Source: Acidobacteriaceae bacterium (GTDB taxonomy: Bacteria; Acidobacteriota; Terriglobia; Bryobacterales; Bryobacteraceae). From it: DNA of 56,032 bases. The stretch lies in assembly GCA_019233755.1 (NCBI GenBank), contig JAFAMD010000036.1:1-56032 (forward strand), read 5' to 3'. Shown here piece after piece: positions 18,097 through 27,745 of this stretch. The notes beneath the pieces are model-generated. The model saw only the letters and a program-made list of their open reading frames with translations, did no database searches and had not been told where the DNA came from. A program made the position numbers and the translations under genes. The stretch's first letter is position 1, and each line of letters begins with the position of its first letter.

Positions 18097-19665
18097 CTAT
18101 TCCTGGGGCAATACCCAGGCGAGAAGGACGCTTCCAGCCGGTGTTAACAGGTACTGCTTACCATCCAGTTCGTAGGTGCTTGGCGCGCTTTCCATCCGCG
18201 CGCCTAAGTTGACGTGCCAAAGCGCCTTACCGGTCTTGGGATCGAGTGCCAGCAGGTTGTTCTCATTATCGGCAGTGAAGAGAAGTTGGCCCGCAGTGGT
18301 CAGGCTTCCTGCCAATCCCTCGCCATCGCCGATTTCATGCTGCCAGTCGACTTTACCGGTCTTATAGTCGATCGCTTCCAGCACCGAACTCGCCCACAGG
18401 TTGCGATCGCGGCCCGCCCATCCCTCGGGCTTGCCCTCGGCGGTCATGTAGAAGATACTCCACAACCGGCGCGCACTGACATAGAAGAGACCTGTTTCGG
18501 GATCGAAACTTGGCGCCATCCAGTTCGCTGCGCCATCCGAGCCGGGCGAAACCAGCGTCCCGTCGGGCTTCGGCTCTTTCTCGGGGTTCGGTATGGGTTC
18601 TCCCCTGGAATCGATGCCTTTTGCCCAATCGGTCTTGATGAACGGCACTGTTAGGATGTGCTCGCCGGTTGTGCGATCCAGCACGAAGAAGTAGCCGTTC
18701 CGGCTCGCCTGCGCGAGCAGCTTGCGGTGCACGCCCTGATATTCGTCGTCAAAAATTACCGGGGTCTGTACTGCATCCCAGTCATGGGTGTCATGCGGGG
18801 AGGGCTGGAAATGCCAGTTCAACTTGCCCGTATCGGGATTTAACGAAACAATCGAGCAGGTGTACAGGTTGTCGCCCTTGCGGATGGCACCGTTCAACAC
18901 CGGATTCGGATTTCCGATGCCCCAATACAGTTGGTTCAGTTCCGGGTCGTAGGTGCCTGTCATCCAGGTCATCCCGCCACCGTGGCTGATGGCGTCGGTT
19001 CCCTGCGGCCAGGTTTCCGAACCCGGCTCCCCGGGGCGTGGCTCGGTGTTCCACTTCCATTCCACCTTGCCGGTCTCGGGCTCCAGCGATTCGAGGAATC
19101 CCGGTATGTCTGTTACGTCGCCCGAAACTCCGACAATCACGTGCTTCCGGATGACGAGCGGGGCCATCGTCGAAAAGTAGCCGAGTTTCGGGTCGGCAAG
19201 CTCGATGTTCCACTTCACCTTGCCGGTTTTTGCTTCCAGGCAGATAAGGTGGCAGTCCGGGGTTTCGAAATAGAGCCAATCGCCGTACATGCCAACCCCG
19301 CGCTGCCCGATGTGATCTCCGGTCGATTCCCGGTAGTAATGCCAGATGATGTGACCCGTGCGCGCATCTGCGGCCCATACGTTATCCGGCGTGGTGAAGT
19401 AAAGGATTCCGTTTACTTCGAGCGGCGTCGATTTGATACCCACGGACTGCGGCTGCAAGATCCACGCCAGGGTGAGCTTGTGAACGTTCGCCTGATTGAT
19501 CTGCGACAGTTCGCTGTAACGCTTGCCCGAATAGTCGCCATTGAAGGTCGGCCAGCTATTTGACAGCCGCTTGAGCAGATCTTGGGGATTGAGGCCCTCG
19601 TCGGCGCCCGAAGCACCGAATGCAAGACAGGTGAAAAGTAAACCGGCGCAGGCTATTATCTTCAT
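18097..19665 (-). CDS. PQQ-type quinoprotein dehydrogenase homologue (eight-bladed propeller)
   Basis: The 522-residue exported protein (signal peptide about 1-20) has repeated W-motifs such as DARTGHIIWHY and LEAKTGKVKW, typical of PQQ-dependent alcohol dehydrogenases. It has the expected PHDTHDWD segment with candidate catalytic Asp295 and a second Asp297 two residues on. That position is Asp in lanthanide-type (XoxF-like) enzymes and Ala in calcium types. The canonical metal-ligand Glu (GAE motif) appears replaced around residues 182-187 (GDVTDI), and the vicinal Cys pair is absent. The enzyme may therefore bind its cofactor differently or not at all. It directly abuts the diheme cytochrome gene, its likely electron acceptor. 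Confidence 0.85.
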   Translation of the reverse strand: MKIIACAGLLFTCLAFGASGADEGLNPQDLLKRLSNSWPTFNGDYSGKRYSELSQINQANVHKLTLAWILQPQSVGIKSTPLEVNGILYFTTPDNVWAADARTGHIIWHYYRESTGDHIGQRGVGMYGDWLYFETPDCHLICLEAKTGKVKWNIELADPKLGYFSTMAPLVIRKHVIVGVSGDVTDIPGFLESLEPETGKVEWKWNTEPRPGEPGSETWPQGTDAISHGGGMTWMTGTYDPELNQLYWGIGNPNPVLNGAIRKGDNLYTCSIVSLNPDTGKLNWHFQPSPHDTHDWDAVQTPVIFDDEYQGVHRKLLAQASRNGYFFVLDRTTGEHILTVPFIKTDWAKGIDSRGEPIPNPEKEPKPDGTLVSPGSDGAANWMAPSFDPETGLFYVSARRLWSIFYMTAEGKPEGWAGRDRNLWASSVLEAIDYKTGKVDWQHEIGDGEGLAGSLTTAGQLLFTADNENNLLALDPKTGKALWHVNLGARMESAPSTYELDGKQYLLTPAGSVLLAWVLPQE

Positions 19666-20478
19666 TTACTTCAACCTCTCCAAGAACGCAAAAAGGTTGT
19701 GAACATCGGCGTCCGTGTACTTGTCCATGAGTTCGCGGTGCGCCGTCAGCGGATCGTGCACTTCCACCTGCACGTCCGTGAGCGGCCATGACCGGTACCA
19801 TCCGTCCTGGCACATGATGCCGATGTTGAACTCGTCATAAAGCGCCAGCTTGCCTTCATATTTCGTGCCGTTCGGCAAGGTTACGGTTGCCGTCCTGGCA
19901 GTGGCTTCGGATACCTTCTTTCCGGACGGATAGACCATCTGCTGCTGCAGATCGATTGGGGAGAACTTTTTGGCGATACCGGCCAGATCTCCCGTGGCGG
20001 AATGGCACTGTGAGCAATTCCCAGCGCCATAGAAGAACGCCCTACCTGCCTCCGCGTTGCCGGTCAGCAGCTTCGCGAGCGGGTAGTCACCCGGTACGTG
20101 GGCGCTGTGCAGGGCGGCATCGGCCTGGTGATGAAGAAAGGCGACAATGTCGGCAATCTGATCATCCTTCAACGTGGAAAAGCTTGGCATACCCTTGTCC
20201 TGGCGGCCATTGCGGATGACGGGCCCCAGCAGATTGCCGTGATCGTCATGAAGGGTGATTGCCGAGCGGACCAGATCGGGCGCTCGCGCGCCGGTTGCAT
20301 CAGTTCCGTGACAGAAGCCGCACGTCGATTTGAACAGTGCGCGGCCACGTTCGACGGCGGCCGTGTCTTCCGCTTGCTGCTGTCGCGGCGCCGGCGTCGG
20401 TTGATGCGCCTGGGCGGCGCTTAACCCGGGCAGGAAAAGTACGAGCGCCCACAAAGCGAGTGCGGTGCCGAATCTCAT
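19666..20478 (-). CDS. Exported diheme cytochrome c
   Basis: The 270-residue protein has a signal peptide (about 1-24) and two heme c sites: CGFCH (53-57) with candidate axial Met98 in GMPSF, and CSQCH (155-159). The first domain is a standard cytochrome c class I fold. The second half carries a beta-rich extension near 190-250. It would take electrons from the quinoprotein encoded immediately downstream; the stop TAA and the next ATG touch without a gap. ATG at 20478 is preceded by TAGGTG. A near-palindrome lies 13 bp upstream. The pair would act in the periplasm and pass electrons to the respiratory chain. Confidence 0.92.
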   Translation of the reverse strand: MRFGTALALWALVLFLPGLSAAQAHQPTPAPRQQQAEDTAAVERGRALFKSTCGFCHGTDATGARAPDLVRSAITLHDDHGNLLGPVIRNGRQDKGMPSFSTLKDDQIADIVAFLHHQADAALHSAHVPGDYPLAKLLTGNAEAGRAFFYGAGNCSQCHSATGDLAGIAKKFSPIDLQQQMVYPSGKKVSEATARTATVTLPNGTKYEGKLALYDEFNIGIMCQDGWYRSWPLTDVQVEVHDPLTAHRELMDKYTDADVHNLFAFLERLK

Positions 20479-20490
20479 AAGACACCTAGT

Positions 20491-20504
20491 ATTTCAAATG
20501 AAAT
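20491..20504. promoter_or_regulatory. Near-palindrome upstream of the cytochrome/quinoprotein operon
   Basis: ATTTCA (20491-20496) and TGAAAT (20499-20504) form a 6-bp inverted repeat around an AA centre, just upstream of the cytochrome ATG in the region divergent from deoC. It is a possible operator or part of the promoter. The AT-rich context makes chance occurrence plausible. Confidence 0.25.
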
Positions 20505-20662
20505 TTCGCGGACGTTCAATGTACCGGCGAGTGCCTGGTTTCGGCAGGCAGCGCGTCGCGGACCGGCCACCATCAAGCGCTGTCCGGGCCGAATTCTCAA
20601 CCGCTCGCGTCCCCGATTTGCCGTTTATATCCAGATCATCGCCGCACGAGCTCTCGCGTGTT

Positions 20663-21481
20663 ATGCTTGCAGCACATAAGGTCGCCCGAGCGCCTTTAAT
20701 CTCGCCGCCCGAACCCTCTAAAGCAGTGAATCTAGAAGAGAACCTAGCAAATGCAGCGGCCGTTGCCGCGCTGATCGATCACACCCTGCTGAAACCCGAG
20801 GCATCGCGTGCGGACATCGCTCGCGTTTGCGAGGAGGCACGACGTTTCCATTTCGCTTCCGTGTGCATCAATCCTTACTGGGTACAGCTCGCCGCTGAAG
20901 CGTTGCATGGTTCGCCTCTGCGAGTCTGCACTGTGATCGGGTTCCCGCTTGGTGCGAGCCAAAGCCGCATCAAGATGGCCGAAGCCGAGCTGGCGCTCTC
21001 TCAGGGCGCCACGGAATTAGATATGGTGCAGAACGTGGGTGCATTGCGGTCGGGTGACAAAACGGCAGTCCGCGAAGAGATTGCTGAATTGACGGCGTTG
21101 GCGCATTCGCGCGGCGCCATTCTGAAAGTCATTCTTGAAACCTGCCTTCTCACCGACAAAGAGAAAGTTACGGCTTGCGAATTGGCCGCCGAAGCCAAAG
21201 CCGATTTCGTGAAAACGTCCACTGGATTTGCAGCCGGAGGCGCCACGGTCGCGGATGTAGCGCTGATGCGCCGCACGGTGGGCGATTCGATGGGTGTAAA
21301 GGCGTCAGGCGGAGTGCGAACACTGATCGCGGTACGCGAAATGGTGCATGCCGGGGCTACTAGAATCGGAACGAGCTCCGGCGCGAATATCATAGGTGAG
21401 CTCGAAAGTGGGTACACCGCGGAAAGTCCGAAGCCACTGAGCAGTGGCAGGGTTCCGGGCGGTGAGCCGGATACATACTGA
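20663..21481 (+). CDS. deoC: Deoxyribose-phosphate aldolase
   Basis: The 272-residue cytoplasmic enzyme splits 2-deoxyribose 5-phosphate into acetaldehyde and glyceraldehyde 3-phosphate. The Schiff-base lysine is Lys184 in DFVKTSTGF, the proton-relay lysine is Lys213 in VKASGGVR, and Asp120 lies in ELDMV. The motif LIDHTLLKP is at 37-45. Two starts are possible, ATG 20663 or GTG 20726; neither has a strong ribosome site, and the shorter form would match typical family length better. Its stop overlaps the next ATG as TGATG. The C-terminal tail after the barrel (about 255-272) is poorly conserved-looking. Confidence 0.93.
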   Translation: MLAAHKVARAPLISPPEPSKAVNLEENLANAAAVAALIDHTLLKPEASRADIARVCEEARRFHFASVCINPYWVQLAAEALHGSPLRVCTVIGFPLGASQSRIKMAEAELALSQGATELDMVQNVGALRSGDKTAVREEIAELTALAHSRGAILKVILETCLLTDKEKVTACELAAEAKADFVKTSTGFAAGGATVADVALMRRTVGDSMGVKASGGVRTLIAVREMVHAGATRIGTSSGANIIGELESGYTAESPKPLSSGRVPGGEPDTY

Positions 21482-23271
21482 TGCCTCCCCCCCGAAAAGC
21501 GCAGGTGCGGTTCCGCGAGCGGGCCGAACTGCTCGACTTCCTGCTCGAAGTAAGTGCATTAACGGCGGAAACTCTCGATCTCGATCGCCTGCTTGCGAAC
21601 GTGGCCGAAATTGTCAAGGATGTCATCCCTTACGAGCTCTTCGCCATCCTGCTGTTTAATGAGCGCACCAGAACTCTGCGCATGCGGTATGCGATAGGGC
21701 ATCGCGATGAGGTCGCCAAGAATCTGGCCATCAAACTCGGGGAGGGCATCACGGGGTCCGCAGCCGCCACGCGCCAGCCTATCCTCGTTGATGATGTTCG
21801 CCAGGATCCCCGGTACTTGAACGCTCTCGATGCGGTTCGAGCTGAGCTGACAGTGCCGATGATGGTGCGGGGCAAACTGGTCGGCGTGATCGATCTCCAA
21901 TCCACCCGCGTCGACGCTTTCTCCGAACAGGATCGCGCGCTGCTTACGCTTATCGCCAACCGCGTAGGAACGGCTATTGACAATGCGCGTCTGTACCGCC
22001 GGGTGGAACGCCAGAACCGGACCCTTCGCGTGCTGGCGCACATTTCTCAAGAGTTCAGTTCCATTCTCGAGATCGATGAACTCCTGACCAAAATTGCGTT
22101 GACAATTCGAGCACTGATCCCCTTCGATGCGTTCAGTGTCTTTCTGGTGGATGAAGAACGAAAACTGCTGCGGTGCCGCTTCAGCCAGCGCTATGACGAG
22201 ATAACGGCTATTGCCGATATCGAGATTGGCAAGGGTATAACGGGCACCGCGGCGCAATCCCGCCAGCCGATACGCGTTGCAGACGTGACGCAGGATCCCC
22301 GCTATATTTCGGCGCATCCCGATATTCGCTCGGAAGTAGCAGTCCCGCTGGTGCTGCATGACCGCATTATCGGCGTCGTAGATCTTGAAAGCGTTCGCCT
22401 GGCTTTCTTTACCGACGACCACGTTCGCGCACTCAGCCTGCTTGCACCGCAGATTGCAACATCAGTTGAAAATGCACGCCTGTACGAAGAACTGGCACAG
22501 CGGGAGCAAAGCATGGAGCAGGACTTACAGGCCGCTTATAAGCTGCAATCCGTGCTCATCCCGCGTAGGGTTTCAGACGTTGCCGGAGTAGACGTCGGGT
22601 TGAAAACACGGCCGGCGCGCCAGATTAGCGGTGATCTCTACGACTTTTTCGTGCATGGGGAGGATTACACGCTAATCGCCTTCGGCGACGTTAGCGGAAA
22701 AGGCGCGGCTGCGGCACTGTATGGTGCGCTCATTTCCGGTCTGCTGCGTACCCTCGCGCCGCGCCGGCACAACCCTGCGAAGTTAATGAAGGCGCTGAAT
22801 GAAGCGCTCCTCGAACGCAAAGTGGATGCCCAATATGCGACCCTTTCGCTTGTAGTGTGGGAGGCGCATAGCCGCACTTTCACAGTGGCGAGCGCCGGTA
22901 CGCTTCCTCCCATCCTGTTTCGCAAGGGCGAAGTAATTGAGTCAAGCGTTGTCGGAGTGCCGATCGGCCTTCTTGAAGATCAGGAATACGAGCAGATAGA
23001 GATCGTCGCCAAGCCGGGTGATCTCTTCCTCCTGTACTCTGATGGTGTCGAGGACCAGCTCGGGGAGCATGCGGGCTCGCTGTCCGAAGAGCAGGCCAGC
23101 AGCCAGGATCTCGAGTCATATGAGGGCGCGCGTCTGCAGAAGGTTGTTATCTCGAATTTCAAAAAGAGTCCACAGGAAATTGCTGACAGAATTTTTCAAG
23201 ATATCGATGTGTTCCGCGGGGCGACGCCGTTGACTGACGATCAGACAGTCATGGCCCTTCGAGTGCTCTAG
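21481..23271 (+). CDS. GAF-GAF-PP2C (RsbU/SpoIIE-type) protein phosphatase
   Basis: The 596-residue protein has two GAF sensor domains (about 25-175 and 190-345), a short coiled-coil linker, and a C-terminal SpoIIE-type PP2C phosphatase. Metal-binding motifs GDVSGKG (about 402-408) and YSDGVED (about 519-525) are present. Such proteins dephosphorylate anti-sigma-factor antagonists in response to small ligands, redox state or light. No anti-sigma factor, antagonist or sigma gene is in the window, so the partner is encoded elsewhere. Both GAFs share the EGITG / KGITG and DVRQDPRYL / DVTQDPRYI patterns, suggesting internal duplication. It is translationally coupled to deoC and lies 3 nt upstream of lysA. 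Confidence 0.93.
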   Translation: MPPPRKAQVRFRERAELLDFLLEVSALTAETLDLDRLLANVAEIVKDVIPYELFAILLFNERTRTLRMRYAIGHRDEVAKNLAIKLGEGITGSAAATRQPILVDDVRQDPRYLNALDAVRAELTVPMMVRGKLVGVIDLQSTRVDAFSEQDRALLTLIANRVGTAIDNARLYRRVERQNRTLRVLAHISQEFSSILEIDELLTKIALTIRALIPFDAFSVFLVDEERKLLRCRFSQRYDEITAIADIEIGKGITGTAAQSRQPIRVADVTQDPRYISAHPDIRSEVAVPLVLHDRIIGVVDLESVRLAFFTDDHVRALSLLAPQIATSVENARLYEELAQREQSMEQDLQAAYKLQSVLIPRRVSDVAGVDVGLKTRPARQISGDLYDFFVHGEDYTLIAFGDVSGKGAAAALYGALISGLLRTLAPRRHNPAKLMKALNEALLERKVDAQYATLSLVVWEAHSRTFTVASAGTLPPILFRKGEVIESSVVGVPIGLLEDQEYEQIEIVAKPGDLFLLYSDGVEDQLGEHAGSLSEEQASSQDLESYEGARLQKVVISNFKKSPQEIADRIFQDIDVFRGATPLTDDQTVMALRVL

Positions 23272-23274
23272 CGG

Positions 23275-24528
23275 ATGTTGAACGATCCTTTTACATACCA
23301 GGCAGGCGTGTTGTCGTGCGAGGGCGTCGCTCTGGATTCAATTGCGACGGAGTTCGGTACCCCCACGTACGTATACGCAAAGCACGGCATTCTTTCGAGA
23401 TTTAGTGCGTATGAAAATGCGCTCTCCGGTTTACCGCACCGGATTTGCTACTCGGTGAAGGCGAACTCGAACCTGGCGATTCTGGCCGTTCTTGCGAAGC
23501 AAGGCGCCGGGTTTGATATCGTCTCGGGCGGAGAATTGTTTCGTGTTATCCAGGCGGGAGGTGACCCCCGCTCGGTGGTGTTCTCCGGGGTAGGCAAGAC
23601 TCCGGAGGAGATTCGCTTCGCTTTGGAGCAGCGCATCCACAGCTTCAACTGCGAATCCGAATCCGAAATCGAGTGGATCTCGAAAATCGCGACGGAACTC
23701 GGACAGACCGCCTCCATCGCGATTCGCGTTAATCCCGACGTGGACGCAGTCACGCACCCGTACATTTCCACGGGTCTTCGCGAGCACAAGTTCGGCGTGG
23801 ATATACACGCTGCTGAAGCAACCTATACGCGCGCCGCCCAATTGCCCGGGCTCGCTATCGAGGGCGTGAGTTGTCACATCGGTTCACAACTTCTCGATCC
23901 GGATCCGCTGCTGCAGGCTGCCGGCAAAGTAATCGAACTGGTAAAGCGCTTGCGTGCGCTGAACCTTCCGATCCGGTACCTGGACCTCGGCGGCGGCCTC
24001 GGCGTGCCGTATCGCCCCGGGGACCGGGCCGCGCCTGTAAATACGTTCATCGAGCGTCTCCGGCCGAAGCTCGAAGGCTTGAATCTCACCCTTATGCTCG
24101 AACCGGGCCGATCAGTTGTCGCCGAATCAGGTGTGCTGCTGGCCCGCGTGCTCCTCGTCAAGCGGAACGGCGAGAAGAACTTCGTTATCGTTGACGCCGC
24201 TATGAACGATCTCATCCGTCCCGCTTTGTATCAGGCCCATCACGAGATCGTGCCTGTGCGGCAATGCGGGCATGAGAGTCATTTTCGCGCGGATGTGGTG
24301 GGACCCGTGTGCGAGACGGGCGACTTCTTTGCGCGCGGACGAGAGCTACCCGCGGTAAAGCCGGGGGACTTACTTGCTATCCGAACGGCAGGTGCGTATG
24401 GGTTCGTTCTCTCATCGAACTACAACTCACGTCCCAGGCCATGCGAAGTGCTGGTAGACGGGAATGACGTGCATATCGCCCGCCGCCGCGAGCAGTTTGC
24501 GGATTTGATCCGCGGCGAGTCCGCCTGA
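23275..24528 (+). CDS. lysA: Diaminopimelate decarboxylase
   Basis: The 417-residue PLP enzyme converts meso-diaminopimelate to L-lysine, the last step of lysine synthesis. It is a fold-III decarboxylase with the cofactor lysine Lys62 (YSVKANSN), the glycine-rich phosphate loop GGGLGVPY (239-246) and the active-site cysteine Cys346 in GPVCETGD. Length and motifs are standard. The gene starts with ATG 3 nt after the phosphatase stop, so it is probably co-transcribed with it and deoC, an order with no obvious functional logic. Confidence 0.96.
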   Translation: MLNDPFTYQAGVLSCEGVALDSIATEFGTPTYVYAKHGILSRFSAYENALSGLPHRICYSVKANSNLAILAVLAKQGAGFDIVSGGELFRVIQAGGDPRSVVFSGVGKTPEEIRFALEQRIHSFNCESESEIEWISKIATELGQTASIAIRVNPDVDAVTHPYISTGLREHKFGVDIHAAEATYTRAAQLPGLAIEGVSCHIGSQLLDPDPLLQAAGKVIELVKRLRALNLPIRYLDLGGGLGVPYRPGDRAAPVNTFIERLRPKLEGLNLTLMLEPGRSVVAESGVLLARVLLVKRNGEKNFVIVDAAMNDLIRPALYQAHHEIVPVRQCGHESHFRADVVGPVCETGDFFARGRELPAVKPGDLLAIRTAGAYGFVLSSNYNSRPRPCEVLVDGNDVHIARRREQFADLIRGESA

Positions 24529-24614
24529 GTTTTGCGTCCTCTCATCACCGGATGATGGCCATTCATCAGCGGACAGAGTACGTACACCGCCTTTGGTAGA
24601 TACTGTCCTAGAAC

Positions 24615-25544
24615 ATGACCGATGCGCCAGCTATTGCGGTTCGGCAGCTTCACAAGTCGTATGGCGATTTCGAAGCTCTCTGCGGGATCGATCTCGAAGT
24701 CTCTACCGGCGAGGTTTTTGGCCTCCTTGGTCCTAACGGGGCAGGGAAGACAACAACCGTCGAAATCCTGGAAGGCCTGCGACACCGCACGGGGGGGAGA
24801 GTCTCTGTCCTCGGCCTGGATCCGGCTACACAGAGCAAGGAGATCAAGGGCCGCATCGGCGTTTGTCTTCAGGCGACGAACCTGCCGGACAAGATGCGGG
24901 TGCGCGAGGCGATGAACCTTTTTGCCGCGTTTTATGAGCGGCACAGCGACAAAGATCAGATCCTGAAGCGCCTTCAGCTCTGGGACAAGAAGGACGCATT
25001 CTACAGATCTCTTTCAGGCGGTCAGAAACAGCGCGTTGCGCTGGCGCTGGCGCTTTTGAACGATCCCGCACTGCTATTCCTCGATGAGCCGACGACCGGT
25101 CTCGACCCACAGGTGCGCCACGAAATTCACGGCGTCATCCAGGAGCTGAAGGAAAACCAGCGCACGATTCTAATCACGACGCATTACATCGAAGAGGCCG
25201 AGCGGCTCTGTGATCGCGTAGCCATCATCGACGCCGGGAACATCATCGAACTCGGCACGCCGCGCGAGATTCAGCAGCGCGTGCTTGGCCAGACGCTCGT
25301 CGAGATCAGCACGAACGATCCGATTCCGGTTGATCAGATGCCGGAGAAGCTACGTAATGAGAAGCACGCCACTCGCGATGGCGGCCGCACGTTATCGATG
25401 CAGACTGATTTGCCCGCCGCAACGATTGTCGAGCTTGTCAAATGGGTGGACCAGAGCGGTCTGAAGCTTGTGGATATTCACCTCAAGCGTCCGACGCTAG
25501 AAGACGTGTTCATTGAACTTACCGGAAAGAGGCTTCGCGAGTAA
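24615..25544 (+). CDS. ABC transporter ATP-binding protein (ABC-2 export type)
   Basis: The 309-residue protein is a CcmA/DrrA-type ABC ATPase. Walker A GPNGAGKT spans 39-46, the signature LSGGQKQR lies near 137, and Walker B LLFLDEP with TTGLDP follows. A C-terminal regulatory extension of about 80 residues is typical of export ATPases. It energises the permease encoded next; the stop and the next start overlap as TAATG, indicating translational coupling. The substrate is unknown. The 86-nt gap upstream after lysA should contain the promoter. Confidence 0.95.
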   Translation: MTDAPAIAVRQLHKSYGDFEALCGIDLEVSTGEVFGLLGPNGAGKTTTVEILEGLRHRTGGRVSVLGLDPATQSKEIKGRIGVCLQATNLPDKMRVREAMNLFAAFYERHSDKDQILKRLQLWDKKDAFYRSLSGGQKQRVALALALLNDPALLFLDEPTTGLDPQVRHEIHGVIQELKENQRTILITTHYIEEAERLCDRVAIIDAGNIIELGTPREIQQRVLGQTLVEISTNDPIPVDQMPEKLRNEKHATRDGGRTLSMQTDLPAATIVELVKWVDQSGLKLVDIHLKRPTLEDVFIELTGKRLRE

Positions 25545-27745
25545 TGAGACCCTACCTGGCTCAAATTTCGAGCACGCTGCGTCTGATGGGCCGCGACCGC
25601 TCGGTTTTGTTCTTCAGCTATCTGTTCCCGCTGGTCTTCTTTTTCCTTTTCGCCCAGCTTTTCGACGGCAAACAGAGTGCGGCTGCCATGGCGCAGGTCA
25701 TCACGATGGTTCTGATCATTGGGGTGCTGGGCAATGGATTCTTCGGAGCCGGCATGCGTGCGGTGCAGGACCGCGAAACGAACGTTTTGCGGCGGTTCAA
25801 GGTGACGCCTGTTGGCGCAGGCCCTATTATCGTCGCGTCACTGGTTTCCGGCCTGGTCAGCTTCCTGCCGGTTGTGGTTCTTTTCTTTCTGTTCGCGGAG
25901 CGGTTGTACCATATGCCGCTGCCGCATAAACTGCTTTCCGTATTCGTGTTCGTCTCTATCGGACTGATTGCATTCCGCTCTATCGGCATGGTGGTCGCGG
26001 CGGTGGTCAACTCCGCTCAGGAAGCCGGGATACTCACGCAGATCCTCTATCTGCCGATGCTCTTTCTCAGCGGGGCGACATTTCCCGTCAGCATCATGCC
26101 TGGCTGGGTGCAGGTGATCGCGCAGTTCATACCGGCGACCTACTTGTATCAGGGTCTGGAGTCCATCATGATCGGCGGGGCTGGCCTCGGCTCGAATATT
26201 GTCTCCGTTGTCGCGTTGCTGATCACGCTGGCGGTCGCCCTCATCATTGGAATCAAGCTTTTTCGTTGGGAGAAAGAGGAAAAGATCTCGAACACCGCAA
26301 AGCTCTGGATTCTTGGAGTGCTGGCTCCGTTTTTCCTGATGGGTCTTTACCAGGCCCGAACGAAGCAAAATATCGAGCAGGCCAAAATTCTGGCGCGCCA
26401 GGCGGCCCGCAACCGGTCTGTTCTCTTTCAAAACACGAAAATTTTCATCGGGAACGGAGCTGTCATTCCGAACGGCGCGGTGCTGATTCGTGAGGGTAAA
26501 ATCGCCGAGGTTTACAATACGCCGCCCGCGGATACGAAATCGCTGAATGCTGAAGTTGTTGACGCCTCGGGCAAAACGCTAATGCCGGGGCTCATCGATA
26601 TGCATGTACACTTTGGCGCACCGGGTGGAGTCTACAAGGATGCGTCCAAATACGCCGACCCGAACGCCGTGAAACGGCGTCTGGCTGCATATCTTTACAG
26701 CGGAGTGACTGCGGTGAGAAGCACCGGGGATCTGCTTGACCAATCGCTTCAGCTTCGGGAAGAGGTTGATTCCGGCAGATACCTTGGGGCCCAACTATTC
26801 GCTTGTGGGCCGCTGTTCACGGCCGAAGGCGGGCATCCGGAAGAGTTGCTGAAGTATTTTCCGGAATCGATGCGGAAAACCGCGAAGGCGCAGTTCGTGC
26901 GCCAGCCGAAATCGGCTCAGCAGGCGCGGGACCAGGTCGATGCTCTCAAGCGCTCCGGTGTCGACTGCATTAAGTCGGTTCTCGATGCAGGTAACGAAAA
27001 ATGGGGTTTGTTCAACCGCCTGGACACCGGCATCTATGCTGCGGTGATCGCCCAAGCGAAAAAGGACGGGCTACCTTCCGCGACGCATACCGGCAGCAGT
27101 TCGGATGTGAAGGATGCCGTCGATGCCGGCACCAATAGCGTCGAGCACGGTTCGATGGTGGATCTCATCCCGGATGCGCTGTTCGCGGCAATGAAGCAGA
27201 AAGGAATCGCATACGATCCCACCGTCAGCGTTTTCGAGGGTATAGTTGACATGGAAACGGGGAATCCGGAGCTGCTTAACCGCTCCCTGCTGCAGCAGGT
27301 AGGCCCTTTGGACCTGATCGACTCCACTCGCGAGCTGCTGAAAGGCGAAAAAGATCCTGTACAGCCCGAGGCAATGCAAGCATTCTTCTCACGCATCGAG
27401 CAGAACCTGATGAGCGCTTACAAATCCGGCGTCACCCTGATCACGGGCAGCGACGCCGGCAACATGCTCGTGATTCATGGACCAACGGTTCAGCATGAAA
27501 TGGAATTGTGGGTAAAGGCCGGTATTCCGGCTTCCGTGGCGCTGCAGGCGGCCACCTACAACGCCGCCAGAGTGTTGCGAGCCGACGAGCGCATCGGGCT
27601 GATTCAGAAAGGCCGCGAAGCCACGTTTATCCTGGTTGATGGTGATCCGTTAGAGGACATCTCGAACACTGAGCACATCTATTCGGTTGTGTTTCGGGGG
27701 GAACGGATCAACCGCCCAGACCTCTTTACGCAAGATAAAGATTGA
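25544..27745 (+). CDS. ABC-2 permease fused to an amidohydrolase
   Basis: The 733-residue protein joins two unrelated parts. Residues 1-240 are an ABC-2 type permease with about six membrane helices (for example 21-40, 51-70, 95-118, 130-155, 165-185, 219-239). An extra hydrophobic segment at 252-269 leads into an amidohydrolase of the imidazolonepropionase/prolidase-like group (about 295-730). This part has the metal motif HVH (354-356), IKSV with a candidate bridging lysine, later His in ATHTG and VEHG, and the metal Asp in GSDAG. If the extra helix crosses the membrane, the hydrolase faces the periplasm. The frame is continuous with no internal start signals, so a real fusion is favoured over a frame error. 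It pairs with the ATPase at 24615-25544. Confidence 0.88.
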   Translation: MRPYLAQISSTLRLMGRDRSVLFFSYLFPLVFFFLFAQLFDGKQSAAAMAQVITMVLIIGVLGNGFFGAGMRAVQDRETNVLRRFKVTPVGAGPIIVASLVSGLVSFLPVVVLFFLFAERLYHMPLPHKLLSVFVFVSIGLIAFRSIGMVVAAVVNSAQEAGILTQILYLPMLFLSGATFPVSIMPGWVQVIAQFIPATYLYQGLESIMIGGAGLGSNIVSVVALLITLAVALIIGIKLFRWEKEEKISNTAKLWILGVLAPFFLMGLYQARTKQNIEQAKILARQAARNRSVLFQNTKIFIGNGAVIPNGAVLIREGKIAEVYNTPPADTKSLNAEVVDASGKTLMPGLIDMHVHFGAPGGVYKDASKYADPNAVKRRLAAYLYSGVTAVRSTGDLLDQSLQLREEVDSGRYLGAQLFACGPLFTAEGGHPEELLKYFPESMRKTAKAQFVRQPKSAQQARDQVDALKRSGVDCIKSVLDAGNEKWGLFNRLDTGIYAAVIAQAKKDGLPSATHTGSSSDVKDAVDAGTNSVEHGSMVDLIPDALFAAMKQKGIAYDPTVSVFEGIVDMETGNPELLNRSLLQQVGPLDLIDSTRELLKGEKDPVQPEAMQAFFSRIEQNLMSAYKSGVTLITGSDAGNMLVIHGPTVQHEMELWVKAGIPASVALQAATYNAARVLRADERIGLIQKGREATFILVDGDPLEDISNTEHIYSVVFRGERINRPDLFTQDKD

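Noticed and set aside
25544..27745. Frameshift joining two genes
   Set aside because: The frame is continuous with no second ribosome site or start at the junction, so a fusion is favoured, though read-level data would settle it.
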